Source of the DNA: JACMLC01 sp963817025
Lineage (GTDB): Bacteria > Acidobacteriota > Blastocatellia > Pyrinomonadales > Pyrinomonadaceae
Assembly: GCA_963817025.1 (NCBI GenBank)
Contig: CAWFML010000005.1
Span: forward strand, 1,364,001 to 1,428,000
Direction of reading: 5' to 3'
DNA: 64,000 nt
The notes under the pieces were generated by a model. That model saw only the letters and a program-made list of their open reading frames with translations, did no database searches and was not told the origin of the DNA. The translations under genes and the position numbers were made by a program. Shown piece by piece: positions 52,767 through 61,418 of this stretch. The stretch's first letter is position 1. The number at the start of each line of letters is the position of its first letter.

Positions 52767-54233
52767 TTACTTAATCCGGGTCAGCCACTGGCGAATTTGC
52801 TTTCCGATTGTTTCTGCGACCGGCGCGTCATAGTTAGACATGACCACAGTCGTAAATCCTGTGACTGGATTAAACAGCACCACAGCGTTAATGCCTGGCG
52901 CGCCGCCCGCCATGCCAAAACCCGTGCTATTTAAATCTTTGGTCGCATTAGTTGCGTGCGCGCCGGTTTCGGGATTCCTAAAGTCCGGCACGCGCAGTTT
53001 ATTATTCCGTACGGCGATGGTGAATTTGAGCAGGTCTACAGCCGTCGAATAACCGCCGCCCGCGGAACTGCCGCGCGCCGGGCGAGTGTAGAAATTGTTT
53101 CTTCTCAAACCCTGCGGACTCCCTACGCGTGTGTAGCCGCTCGCCAGATTGGTGACGATTGAATCCGCTTCAAAAGAGTCTGTGTTCTCCATCCCGGCCA
53201 CCTTGAAAATATGCTCGCGGACATAATCGTAATAACTGAGGCCGGATAATTTTTCGATAATCGCGCCGAGCAAGACATAGCCACCATTTGAATATCTTTG
53301 CCGCGTACCCGGCTCAAAGGCTAGCGGCTCGTTGGCGAATAAAGGGATGAAATCTTTCAGCTCTCTCAATTTATCTTTCGGGGTGGCCTCAAACTTCTCT
53401 CCGAAAATATCTCCGATGCCGGAGGTCATGGTCAGCAGGTGGCGCACGGTTATCTTTTGGGCTGCGGTGCGATTCGGGTAATCCGGCAGGAGCTTTGCAA
53501 GCGTATCGTCTAAAGAAAGTTTGCCCTGTTCTACCAACTGCCAGATAGCCACCTGCGTAAAAAGCTTGTTGATAGAGCCGAGGTTGAATTTGGTATCGAG
53601 ACCGTTGGCAACATTATGTTCCTTGCTTGCCAGAGCATAAGCTTTTTGAAAAAAGGGTTTGCCGTTTCTGGCTACTAAAACGACGCCGGAAAAACCGTCT
53701 GCTTTGACGAGGTCGTCGAGGTGCTTTTCAAGCATGGCGACAAACTCGCCCTCGCCGATCTTCGTTTGGTCAGATTCGTCTTTGGTCGCAGTGGTCGCAG
53801 GAGGAGGCACGGCATCGGCGGGAGGGTCAACCTCTTCTACGCGCAGGCCGATGAACTTGTGCGGGGGGGCCGTTTCAAATGCAAATCCAATTTCAAGCCA
53901 CTGGCCCTTGCCAGAGCGGAACACGACTACGATCTCGTCGTTCGCAGCCTTTAGTACGCGCTGCAACTCCAGAGATTTAATATTCTCAAGCATCCCTTTG
54001 AAAATCCGAATTCGCTCGTCAATCGAGCGGCGTTTGAGCGCGACTTCAGAGACATGCGTTGAGATAAAGGCTCGCATCATCTGCTCGTCGCCAGCGTTAA
54101 AGGCTTTGAGATAAGCCTCTACGATTTGCCCTGCCCGTGTCGCCGGAAGCTTGCCAGCCTCTGCGTCTTGAGCCGCCGCTGGCAAAAGGGTTATGAAAAT
54201 TAAAGAGAGTGCAAACAATGATCGTCTGAGCAT
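52767..54233 (-). CDS. Exported serine hydrolase, beta-lactamase/PBP (class C-like) fold
   Basis: A 488-residue exported protein (signal peptide 1-22, ending LPAAAQD). Residues about 32-135 are an N-terminal DUF3887/NTF2-like domain (IVEAYLKAFNAGDEQMMRAF). The serine hydrolase domain has SxxK at Ser220-Lys223 (NLGSINKLFTQ) and the YxN motif at Tyr314 (RYSNGGYVLLG). This family covers D-aminopeptidases, esterases and class C beta-lactamases; substrate and any drug resistance cannot be predicted. The start is ATG 54233 after AAGGACATC. An in-frame GTG-type extension to 54269 runs into the upstream terminator. Confidence 0.88.
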   Translation of the reverse strand: MLRRSLFALSLIFITLLPAAAQDAEAGKLPATRAGQIVEAYLKAFNAGDEQMMRAFISTHVSEVALKRRSIDERIRIFKGMLENIKSLELQRVLKAANDEIVVVFRSGKGQWLEIGFAFETAPPHKFIGLRVEEVDPPADAVPPPATTATKDESDQTKIGEGEFVAMLEKHLDDLVKADGFSGVVLVARNGKPFFQKAYALASKEHNVANGLDTKFNLGSINKLFTQVAIWQLVEQGKLSLDDTLAKLLPDYPNRTAAQKITVRHLLTMTSGIGDIFGEKFEATPKDKLRELKDFIPLFANEPLAFEPGTRQRYSNGGYVLLGAIIEKLSGLSYYDYVREHIFKVAGMENTDSFEADSIVTNLASGYTRVGSPQGLRRNNFYTRPARGSSAGGGYSTAVDLLKFTIAVRNNKLRVPDFRNPETGAHATNATKDLNSTGFGMAGGAPGINAVVLFNPVTGFTTVVMSNYDAPVAETIGKQIRQWLTRIK

Positions 54234-54249
54234 GATGATGTCCTTTCCA

Positions 54250-54289
54250 CAAAAGCAGCGAGGAAGCATGATCCTCCTCGCTGCTTTTG
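54250..54289 (-). terminator. Hairpin terminator between two minus-strand genes
   Basis: AAAAGCAGCGAGGA pairs with TCCTCGCTGCTTTT (with three extra bases on the right arm). Both ends carry A or T runs, so it could work in either direction. It lies between 54313-55371 and the serine hydrolase gene downstream of it. Its arms are not made of reiterated words, unlike the hairpin family. Confidence 0.75.
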
Positions 54290-54312
54290 CCTACACCGGA
54301 ATTTAACCCTTG

Positions 54313-55371
54313 TCAGTTTTGTTTCGTGCGGATGAGAACGTCTTTGGGAAACTTATCGTTGATGGAAAACTTCTCGCTGATGTTGGGCGAGTTGATTTCG
54401 TAGCTCTCCACAGTCCAGATCGTATCAACCTTGCCGCCGACAACCTGCGTCATGATGTGCGGCAGAAGCATTGCGCCGACCGCGCGAAAGTCTGAGAAGC
54501 GTATCTGTATCTCTGTCTCCACAGGCGCGGGCAAGCGCATTGTGAATGGCGGTTTGTCTCCGGCAGCGGGCGCGTTTTCATCTCCAATTTTGCGCTCGAA
54601 AATGATGTGCGGAGCAGCAGTCGTTGTGCCAGCCTCGCCTTCCTGCGGACGCCTGACGATGACTACGTCTTTGTCTTCCGTCTCACCTGTTGGCCCATCC
54701 GTTCCGGCCATGTGACCGAGCGGAATGCGCGGCAGAAAGCCTCTGTAGCTCATCATCAGGGGCAGGTGCGAAGTCTTATCAAGATAGATTTTCAGGATAA
54801 AGCCGCCCGCGCCCTGCGCTTCGATGATGTCTGCGCGCGCGCCGCTCACTTCGCCGTCGCCCACATAATTGTATGTGGCATTAAAGGAAGGCGGAGGCGT
54901 GAGCAGCAGCCCGAGCATGTAGCGCGCAATCTCCGATTGTTCGTGATGACGCATGGCCTGCCCGACTTCCGGGCCTTCCATATCGCGTATAATTTTAACC
55001 CGCGCGTCTTTGAGCTTAAGCTCTTTGCCTTCTGCGCCCGGCGCGTGCATAGCGCCATCCGGCTTTGTGCCGAGCGTCATCTTTTCCACACGCATGAGCT
55101 TGTCAGGCAGCATCATGTTCAACTCGAACTCGCCGTTCAACTCGCGCTCGGCTTGATTCGGGAGTTGCAATTGACGACTTGATTTGCCGTTGATGGACAG
55201 GCTCTGAACGGAGTTGATAGCGCTTTCGCCGCCGATGGCCGCGCGTGCCTGTTTGAGCAGTTCCAGTGCGCGTTCGACATTGCCTTTGGTGGCTGTAACT
55301 TGCTGGCTAATGACCGAAAATGCCAGCAGCATGACCGAGAGTTTGAGAATAAATGGAACAAATTTTCGCAT
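54313..55371 (-). CDS. Exported hypothetical protein, possibly LolA-like
   Basis: A 352-residue protein with a signal peptide (MRKFVPFILKLSVMLLAFSVIS, cleavage near residue 28). An N-terminal helix, ALELLKQARAAIGGESAINSV, is of the kind that opens many acidobacterial LolA/MucB-like secreted proteins. Alternating beta strands follow (VQSLSINGKSSRQL, ADIIEAQGAGGFILKIYLDK). No catalytic motif is seen. The chosen ATG 55371 is preceded by AGGAGG at a long spacing; the frame itself is open to 55434. A terminator separates it from the serine hydrolase gene. Confidence 0.7.
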   Translation of the reverse strand: MRKFVPFILKLSVMLLAFSVISQQVTATKGNVERALELLKQARAAIGGESAINSVQSLSINGKSSRQLQLPNQAERELNGEFELNMMLPDKLMRVEKMTLGTKPDGAMHAPGAEGKELKLKDARVKIIRDMEGPEVGQAMRHHEQSEIARYMLGLLLTPPPSFNATYNYVGDGEVSGARADIIEAQGAGGFILKIYLDKTSHLPLMMSYRGFLPRIPLGHMAGTDGPTGETEDKDVVIVRRPQEGEAGTTTAAPHIIFERKIGDENAPAAGDKPPFTMRLPAPVETEIQIRFSDFRAVGAMLLPHIMTQVVGGKVDTIWTVESYEINSPNISEKFSINDKFPKDVLIRTKQN

Positions 55372-55710
55372 ACGGCTCGTGCCTCCTCTATCTATATTAC
55401 TGAAATTAAGATTTCTTGAACGCCAGAGCATCAAACGTGTCTATGTTGTTGATGCTTGCGCTGCCAACGTCTCTAAGCTGCGCTTATCTTGGACTAATTC
55501 GCGTCGGCAGTGGTTAAGAGGGCGCAAAGAGAATGTTAAGAATGTAAAACTTTCGACTGGCAAAATATCTCACTAACGCTGCGGTATTCTTTGACAGGCA
55601 TTGACACTCTGCGCTCTCGCGGTAATATCTTCGACGCGCGCTGATGTCACAGCCGGTCGTTAGGAACTGGCCGTCGGTGAAGGCTATTAAAAATAATCAT
55701 CGAGGTGTGA

Positions 55711-56421
55711 ATGAAAGCTTGTCCGACATGCAAACGCACATATGCAGATGAGACGTTGAGCTACTGTCTGGTTGACGGCTCAATCCTTTCGGCTCCTTAT
55801 GACCCGCACGACACTGTACGCATCCACGCGCCACGGGCCACTGATCCGGCTCCGACGGAAATAATGAATCCCGCGCCCCGCCCGCCGGATTTAAAGCCCT
55901 CCACGCTTTCAACGATACAAGCTCCTGCGCCTCCGCCCTTATACGCAGGGAAGCAGCAAGCTCCGGCAAACGAGAAACAAAGCGGTAAACCGTGGATGGC
56001 AATCGGCATTGGAATGTCTCTGTTTCTCATAATTGCTGTGGGAGCTATCATGAGTTTTATCTGGTTAGGGCAAGACTCTAGCGCAGATAATCACCCTCCG
56101 CCAAAAGACCCGAACATTAATGTGAAGCCGACTGTGACACCGACTGCGATGCCAACTGCGACGCCAACTGCGACCGTTGGTGACGGGGGCTGGGGGCCGA
56201 GGAATGAACAGGCTGGCCTGACGGGCGAAAGGCTGACTTACTATCCCGGAACGACGCCCGAAAAATGTCAGGCGGATTGCGACGGCGATCCAAGATGCAG
56301 TGCATATACTTACATCAGGGCCGGACACTACAATCCTAACGACCCGCCGATGTGCTACCTGATGTCCGTGGCCCACGACTTTACCCCTTCGCCCTGCTGC
56401 ATCTCGGCCATCAAACGCTAA
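55711..56421 (+). CDS. Membrane protein with N-terminal mini zinc ribbon and C-terminal PAN/apple domain
   Basis: A 236-residue protein. Cys4, Cys7 and Cys19 (CPTCKRTYADETLSYCLVDG) form a ribbon almost identical in layout to the one on the Ser/Thr kinase at 26814-29027. A Pro-rich linker (33-85) leads to a single membrane helix (about 95-118, GIGMSLFLIIAVGAIMSFIW). A second Pro/Thr-rich linker (PTVTPTAMPTATPTAT) precedes a cysteine-rich PAN-like domain (TPEKCQADCDGDPRCSAYTY, MCYLMS). PAN domains bind protein or carbohydrate ligands. It may be a sensor or adhesion module; this is inference. Confidence 0.8.
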   Translation: MKACPTCKRTYADETLSYCLVDGSILSAPYDPHDTVRIHAPRATDPAPTEIMNPAPRPPDLKPSTLSTIQAPAPPPLYAGKQQAPANEKQSGKPWMAIGIGMSLFLIIAVGAIMSFIWLGQDSSADNHPPPKDPNINVKPTVTPTAMPTATPTATVGDGGWGPRNEQAGLTGERLTYYPGTTPEKCQADCDGDPRCSAYTYIRAGHYNPNDPPMCYLMSVAHDFTPSPCCISAIKR

Positions 56422-56433
56422 AAAATTACGAGC

Positions 56434-56509
56434 GTCTCGCGCAAAGACGCAAAGACGCAAAGGAAGACTCGACTGTATTCTTTGCGCCTTTGCGCCTTTG
56501 CGCGAGACT
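56434..56509. repeat. Intergenic hairpin, CGCAAAGG theme
   Basis: Left arm 56434-56470 (CTCGCGCAAAGACGCAAAG) and right arm 56479-56509 (TTTGCGCCTTTGCGCC, then CGCGAGAC). A lone third arm, CTTTGCGCCTTTGCGTG, lies at 56569-56587. The region is read through by a longer open frame of the next gene, which is not credible as protein. Confidence 0.8.
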
Positions 56510-56666
56510 TTCTTTTGGTTTCCGCGCTTGTCATCTGAAACTGACCCACTACCTTTCGCTCAAAAACTTTGCGCCTTTGCGTGAACCTCCCGGCTCAGAT
56601 GTTAAGAATGTAAAATCTATTGTTGGCGCGATGATGCCCGGAAAAGAGCATGCTAATATTTACTTG

Positions 56667-58658
56667 ATGAAGTTGTGGAATCGCAAACCTCCGAAAATGT
56701 TGTTGCTGGTGGCCCTGATGGTCGGGCTGCTGGCGCTTTTGGCGACGCTGCAATATCGCTGGCTGGGACAGGTCAGCCGTGGCGAGCGCGAGCGTATGCA
56801 GGCTTCGCTGCGTGTGGGCGCGACACACTTCAGTCAGGATTTTAATCGTGAGATCACGCGCGCCTTCCTCAGCTTTCAGATGGATTCGCAGATGCTGCGC
56901 GACAAGGATTCGGGCGAATACGCCGCGCGCGTGGAACAGTGGAATCAGAAAGCTCCTTACCCGCAGCTCGTCAGCGAGCTGTATGTGCTGGAAACAGGCG
57001 CGCAGCAGCAGCAGATTCGTTTGAGCCGCTTCGATCTCGCCGGGAAAAAATTTACAGAGGTCGAGTGGCCCGCAGAATTTGCGTCATTGCGCCCGCGCCT
57101 TGAGCAGAATTTTCTGCATAACAGGAAAGAGCCGGAAGGACTCAAGGAAATCTTTCTGGAGCCAGTCGCGCCGGACTTGCCCGCGCTCATTGCTCCGATA
57201 ATCGCCGCTCCGAGAGCGATTATTACTGAAGACAGCAAACTTCAATTGACCGGCAACCCGCAGGGGCCGCACGCCAGCGAACTGACCCTGGCAGACATCT
57301 CGCCCTTTGCCGGTTATGTGATTATCAGGCTCAATCTGGAAGTGATTCAGAAAGAGTTGATACCCGCGCTGGCCCAGCGTTATTTTTCCATTGGCGACGG
57401 AATTGAATACAAGCTGGCAGTGATAAATCCGGGTGCGCCGGAAAAGCCTGTCTACCAATCCGCACAGATGCCCGCGCAGGCCGCTTCGTCCGGGGCAGAT
57501 GCGACGGCGCGTTTGCTGGTCGTCCAGCCGGATCAGCTCGACACGCTCTTTTTCGGTCTGCCGCGCAAGATGGCTCAGGCGCATGAGAGCGGCGCGGTCT
57601 TTACCAGAAAGCTGCCGCCCGGCGAATTCGTCATGCGTACGGAAGAGAGCGCGCAGCAGGGAAACTCAAGCTCGCGCAGCGTGACGGTTCGCGTCTTTAA
57701 TCGTGAGATGTCGGAAAAAACTCCTTTGGATAAGGCGGCCAACGCGGAAACATCTGCCGCGCCGTGGCAACTCGTCATCCAGCATCCAGCCGGTTCGCTC
57801 GAAGCCGCCGTCACGAACGCGCGCAATCGAAGTCTCGCCATTAGCTTCGGCATCCTGCTCTTGCTGGCAGTCAGCGTGGCGATTATCGTCATCAACACGC
57901 GGCGCGCAGAGCGTCTGGCCCACAGGCAGATGGAATTCGTCTCTGCTGTTTCGCATGAGTTTCGCACGCCGCTTGCGGTCATCTGTTCAGCGGGCGAGAA
58001 TCTGGCAGACGGCATTATTGATGCGCCGCAGCAAATTGAAAGATATGGCGAGCTGATTCGCAACGAGGGGCGCAGGCTAACGGAGATGGTCGAACAGGTG
58101 CTTGAGTTTGCAGGCGCGCGTTCGGGCCGCAGTTCCCTGCAAATGCGTCCGTTGGAGATTGGCTCACTCATCGAAGACGCAGCCGCCTCATGCCAGCCTT
58201 TGAACGGCGAGAAAGAGTTTGTCATCGAAAAAGAGATTCAGTCAGGCTTGCCGTTAGTCGAGGGCGATGCAGCAGCCCTGCGCCGCTCGCTGCAAAATCT
58301 GCTCAACAATGCGATGAAGTATGACCGCGAGAACCGCAGGATAAACGTGCTGGCTAAATCCGTGGTCAACGGGCACGGCGAAGAGGTGCAGATTACTGTC
58401 GAAGACGAGGGCATCGGGATTGACCCTGCGGAGTTGCCGCACATCTTCGAGCCGTTCTATCGCGGCAGCGAGGTCGTCGCCGCGCAGATACACGGCAACG
58501 GTCTGGGCCTCAGCCTTGTCAAACAGGTCATCGCGGCGCATCGCGGAAGTGTCAGCGTCGTCAGCACTCCCGGACAGGGAAGCTCCTTCACACTCCATCT
58601 GCCTGCCATAGACCCTTTGAGCGAAACGAAAGTTAACGCCGACGCGGACAAGATATGA
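56667..58658 (+). CDS. Sensor histidine kinase of a two-component system
   Basis: A 663-residue membrane kinase. A first membrane helix (about 10-32) and a second (about 389-410, SLAISFGILLLLAVSVAIIV) bracket a large periplasmic sensor domain. HisKA carries His430 in FVSAVSHEFRTPLAVI. The HATPase domain has the N-box (RRSLQNLLNNAMKYD) and the G-boxes (DEGIGIDPAELPHIFEPFYR, then HGNGLGLSLVKQVI). Starts at 56631 or 56667 are both possible; the open frame to 56352 is translated hairpin. The stop overlaps the response-regulator ATG (ATGA). Confidence 0.92.
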   Translation: MKLWNRKPPKMLLLVALMVGLLALLATLQYRWLGQVSRGERERMQASLRVGATHFSQDFNREITRAFLSFQMDSQMLRDKDSGEYAARVEQWNQKAPYPQLVSELYVLETGAQQQQIRLSRFDLAGKKFTEVEWPAEFASLRPRLEQNFLHNRKEPEGLKEIFLEPVAPDLPALIAPIIAAPRAIITEDSKLQLTGNPQGPHASELTLADISPFAGYVIIRLNLEVIQKELIPALAQRYFSIGDGIEYKLAVINPGAPEKPVYQSAQMPAQAASSGADATARLLVVQPDQLDTLFFGLPRKMAQAHESGAVFTRKLPPGEFVMRTEESAQQGNSSSRSVTVRVFNREMSEKTPLDKAANAETSAAPWQLVIQHPAGSLEAAVTNARNRSLAISFGILLLLAVSVAIIVINTRRAERLAHRQMEFVSAVSHEFRTPLAVICSAGENLADGIIDAPQQIERYGELIRNEGRRLTEMVEQVLEFAGARSGRSSLQMRPLEIGSLIEDAAASCQPLNGEKEFVIEKEIQSGLPLVEGDAAALRRSLQNLLNNAMKYDRENRRINVLAKSVVNGHGEEVQITVEDEGIGIDPAELPHIFEPFYRGSEVVAAQIHGNGLGLSLVKQVIAAHRGSVSVVSTPGQGSSFTLHLPAIDPLSETKVNADADKI

Positions 58659-59341
58659 AGCCGAAGATTTTGCTGGTCGAAGACGAGCCGGGCCTCGTCC
58701 TGACCCTGACAGATCGTTTGAGCAGTGAAGGCTATGCGGTCGAGACTGCTGTTGACGGGGAAGCCGGGCTGGAACGCGCTCTCGGCGCAGCTTACGATCT
58801 AATCATTTTGGATGTCATGCTCCCGCGCAAGAACGGGCTGGATGTCTGCCGCGACCTCAGGCAGAAGAATGTGCAGACGCCCGTCATGATGCTCACGGCG
58901 CGCGGGCAGGTGTTTGATAAAGTGGTCGGCCTCAAGCTCGGCGCAGACGATTATGTGACCAAGCCTTTCGAGATTTTAGAACTGCTCGCGCGCGTCGAAG
59001 CTCTGCTCAGGCGTTCGCCCACATCTGCCGCGACTGCGCCCGACACATATCAATTCGGCCCTGTGCGAATTGATTTCCGGCGCGCGGAAGTGTATAGAGA
59101 CGGCCAGCCCGTGGAGCTTTCCTCGCTTGAGTTTAAACTGCTGCATTATCTGATAGAGCACAGGGGGAATGTTATCTCGCGCGACACGCTGCTTGACGAA
59201 GTATGGGGCTATGACGCTATGCCCTCGACGCGCACGGTTGATGTGCACGTCGCGTGGCTGCGTCAAAAGCTTGAACCCAATCCCAGACACCCGCAGTTTA
59301 TCCTCACAGTCCACGGCCTCGGCTATAAATTCGCGGGCTAG
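58655..59341 (+). CDS. OmpR-family response regulator
   Basis: A 228-residue cytoplasmic transcription factor. The receiver domain (about 3-117) has the acidic pocket VEDEP and phospho-acceptor Asp53 in LIILDVMLPRKNG, plus Lys in DDYVTKPFE. The winged-helix DNA-binding domain (about 130-226) contains LSSLEFKLLHYLIEHRGNVI and TRTVDVHVAWLRQKLEPN. The four-base overlap with the kinase gene marks a cognate pair. The target genes are not evident; the PPC-like gene follows after a hairpin. Confidence 0.95.
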   Translation: MKPKILLVEDEPGLVLTLTDRLSSEGYAVETAVDGEAGLERALGAAYDLIILDVMLPRKNGLDVCRDLRQKNVQTPVMMLTARGQVFDKVVGLKLGADDYVTKPFEILELLARVEALLRRSPTSAATAPDTYQFGPVRIDFRRAEVYRDGQPVELSSLEFKLLHYLIEHRGNVISRDTLLDEVWGYDAMPSTRTVDVHVAWLRQKLEPNPRHPQFILTVHGLGYKFAG

Positions 59342-59347
59342 AAGAAG

Positions 59348-59424
59348 AATGCAAAATTAAAAATGTAAAATGCAAAATGAAATCCCTTCTTATTTTTGCA
59401 TTTTACATTTTTAATTTTGCATTC
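59348..59424. repeat. Intergenic hairpin, AAATTAAAAATGTAAAATG theme
   Basis: Left arm 59348-59380 (AAAATTAAAAATGTAAAATG) and right arm 59392-59424 (CATTTTACATTTTTAATTTT) are nearly perfect complements. It follows the response-regulator stop by six bases. Confidence 0.85.
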
Positions 59425-59494
59425 CTCTGGCTGTCAGGCGTGGAGACTGATAGAATCATCTTCCGCGAAAATATGATGTGGCGCAGGAAGCTGT

Positions 59495-60475
59495 ATGCAT
59501 AAAATCCCTCAAACGATCTTGAATCAAACGAAACAACCAGCGTGCGCGATATTGATCGTGCTGGCCGCATTCGTCGCCGCCAGCGCGCAATCAACCAACA
59601 TAGAATTTCCCACGCCCGTCATCGCCAGCGAGGTCAGCGGCGAGATTGACGCGAGAGATATTGGCGACGCGCGCCTGACGCGGCACTTTTATCTTTTGAC
59701 GGGAACGCCGGGCGATCTGGCCTTGACGGTTGAGAGTCAAAACTTGAATGGCGATGTGGATTTATTTACGGCTGGAACTTTGCGCCCGCTCGTCAAGTTG
59801 AGTCTCTACGCGGGTCTCTCTCCGACCGGCACGACCAAAAGCACTTACCTGCGACGACGCGAGCCGCTTATCCTGCGCGTCGAGGCACGCAGCGCGAATG
59901 ATGATAAGGGCAGCTACCGGATACGCTTTTCCGGCGGCTTTGAACCGCTCGCAGAAACCACGGAGATGCCTGAGAATGTGGAGCCGACCGTCTCCACTGG
60001 AAGAGACAAGAACGCGCGTCGCGTCAATTCCGCGGGCGCACGCTTGAATGAAGAGCCTCCTGCCGTGGCTTCCTCCGGGACGGTTGAGCCGCCGCCACCG
60101 ATTACCGTCGAAGAAGAAAAGCCCGCGCCGGAAACAACCGCGCCTGCAACGCCTGCTCCGGCCAGACCAACCAGAGCGGCCCGAACCGGCAGAACCAGAG
60201 CCACGCGGCCCGCGCGCAAGCCGCCTGCTCGAACTGCTAAAAAGAAACCTGAGCCTGCTGCTCCTGCGCCCGCTCCGACCACGCCCGCTCCGGCAGAGCC
60301 TGTCACCAGCGCGCGGCTCATCATAGAAACGACGGACGGCATGCGCGTCGAGCGTTACATGAGCGAAGTGCGCCGCATGACTGTCGAGAAGGGCCAACTC
60401 ATCGTCGTCACCAATGACGGCAAAATAGAACGGCGTCCGATGACCACAGTCCTGCGCGTGACCATCGAGCCGTAA
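59495..60475 (+). CDS. Exported PPC-like protein with Pro/Ala/Arg-rich linker
   Basis: A 326-residue exported protein (signal peptide about 1-31, ending FVAASAQ). Residues 40-150 form a beta domain like PPC/GEVED modules (SGEIDARDIGDARLTRHFYL, VDLFTAGTLRPLVKLSLYAG). Residues 185-270 are a strongly basic and Pro-rich linker (PARPTRAARTGRTRATRPAR), and the C-terminal 55 residues (ARLIIETTDGMRVERYMSEV) form a small beta domain. The basic linker could bind nucleic acid, LPS or peptidoglycan; no function is assigned. Confidence 0.7.
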   Translation: MHKIPQTILNQTKQPACAILIVLAAFVAASAQSTNIEFPTPVIASEVSGEIDARDIGDARLTRHFYLLTGTPGDLALTVESQNLNGDVDLFTAGTLRPLVKLSLYAGLSPTGTTKSTYLRRREPLILRVEARSANDDKGSYRIRFSGGFEPLAETTEMPENVEPTVSTGRDKNARRVNSAGARLNEEPPAVASSGTVEPPPPITVEEEKPAPETTAPATPAPARPTRAARTGRTRATRPARKPPARTAKKKPEPAAPAPAPTTPAPAEPVTSARLIIETTDGMRVERYMSEVRRMTVEKGQLIVVTNDGKIERRPMTTVLRVTIEP

Positions 60476-60488
60476 TATCAATGAAAGC

Positions 60489-60567
60489 AGGGGGAAGGGT
60501 GCCGGGTGTCAGGGTAGGAAAAGAAAAATCCTTATCACTATCCCCGACACCCGGCACCCTTCCCCCT
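60489..60567. repeat. Intergenic hairpin, GGGTGCCGGGTGTCAGGG theme
   Basis: Left arm 60489-60520 (GGGGGAAGGGTGCCGGGTG) and right arm 60535-60567 (CCCCGACACCCGGCACCC). Same theme as 8432-8499 and the inner hairpin at 33969-34051. It lies between convergent genes. Confidence 0.85.
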
Positions 60568-60600
60568 AACTGAAGCGTCGTTGCGGGAAATATTTTGTTG

Positions 60601-61335
60601 CTACTTCTTCTTCGGTGCTGAAGATGAAGACTTTAGTCCTTCTAAATCGGTGCGAAACTTGGCGAGCGCCTGATTGCTGGAATTGACTTGTTCCAGTTTT
60701 GCCATCATCGCCTGAGCTTCCTTCGCATCACCCTTCCGTATATAGGCCGCCGTCAGATTCTGCAAGGTCTGTTCATGCAGCGGCTCGCGTTCGAGCGACG
60801 TACGATATTCTTTGATGGCCCGTTCCATGTCCGGCGGCTGGCGCAGGAAAAAGGTGAGGCCCAAATCCGTGCGGACGCTCACATCATCCGGCTGCTTGAC
60901 GAGCGCCGCCGTGTACCATTTCTCAGCCGTCTCATAATGAGCGGCGTCGAAATTAGCGTCGCCGAGCCGCACGAGGGTTGCGTAATCATCTGGGCGAATC
61001 TGGTTGGCTTTGAGCAGGTAATCTATCGCTTCATCATAACGCTTGATGCGGTAATAAAGCTGCGCCGCGCCGACTTGGGCATCAAAGTCGCCCGGCTCGT
61101 TGCGTGCGCGGTCAATCGCCTCTTGAATGGCCGCAGGCATTTGCGATTGATCTGCCACTCCGTTCATCGGAAGCTGCGGATGATCCGGCGGCAGGTCGGA
61201 ATTTTTACCGGCAGCAGTGGTGTCTGTCGGGCGCGGTTCATAGCCCTGCTGGTTGACCGAGTTGGCGAAAAAGAAACCGATGATGAGACCCAGGAGCAGC
61301 CCGACGATGGAAAATAGAATGTTCTCTTTATTCAT
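60601..61335 (-). CDS. Membrane-anchored TPR protein
   Basis: A 244-residue protein with one N-terminal membrane helix (residues 5-23, ILFSIVGLLLGLIIGFFFA) and three to four TPRs (about 85-220: AAQLYYRIKRYDEAIDYLLK, GDANFDAAHYETAEKWYTAA, AIKEYRTSLEREPLHEQTLQ). The C-terminus is Lys-rich. Its place next to resC and resB recalls the NrfG/CcmH TPR proteins that present apocytochrome, so a role in cytochrome c maturation is a reasonable inference. The start is ATG 61335; the frame upstream enters a hairpin. Confidence 0.78.
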   Translation of the reverse strand: MNKENILFSIVGLLLGLIIGFFFANSVNQQGYEPRPTDTTAAGKNSDLPPDHPQLPMNGVADQSQMPAAIQEAIDRARNEPGDFDAQVGAAQLYYRIKRYDEAIDYLLKANQIRPDDYATLVRLGDANFDAAHYETAEKWYTAALVKQPDDVSVRTDLGLTFFLRQPPDMERAIKEYRTSLEREPLHEQTLQNLTAAYIRKGDAKEAQAMMAKLEQVNSSNQALAKFRTDLEGLKSSSSAPKKK

Positions 61336-61341
61336 AAAAGC

Positions 61342-61413
61342 AGTGACAGGTGACACGTGACGAGTGACGAGTCAAAGCATCTTGCTTATCGCTCGTCACC
61401 CGTCACGTGTCAC
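61342..61413. repeat. Intergenic hairpin, GTGACAAGTGACGAG theme
   Basis: Left arm 61342-61372 (GTGACAGGTGACACGTGACG, then AGTGACGAG) and right arm 61389-61413 (GCTCGTCACCCGTCACGTG). It lies between the resC-like gene and the TPR gene. Confidence 0.8.
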
Positions 61414-61418
61414 TATGG

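Noticed and set aside
56352..56666. Extended N-terminus of the sensor histidine kinase, overlapping the PAN gene
   Set aside because: It translates the CGCAAAGG hairpin and overlaps the 3' end of the preceding gene in another frame.
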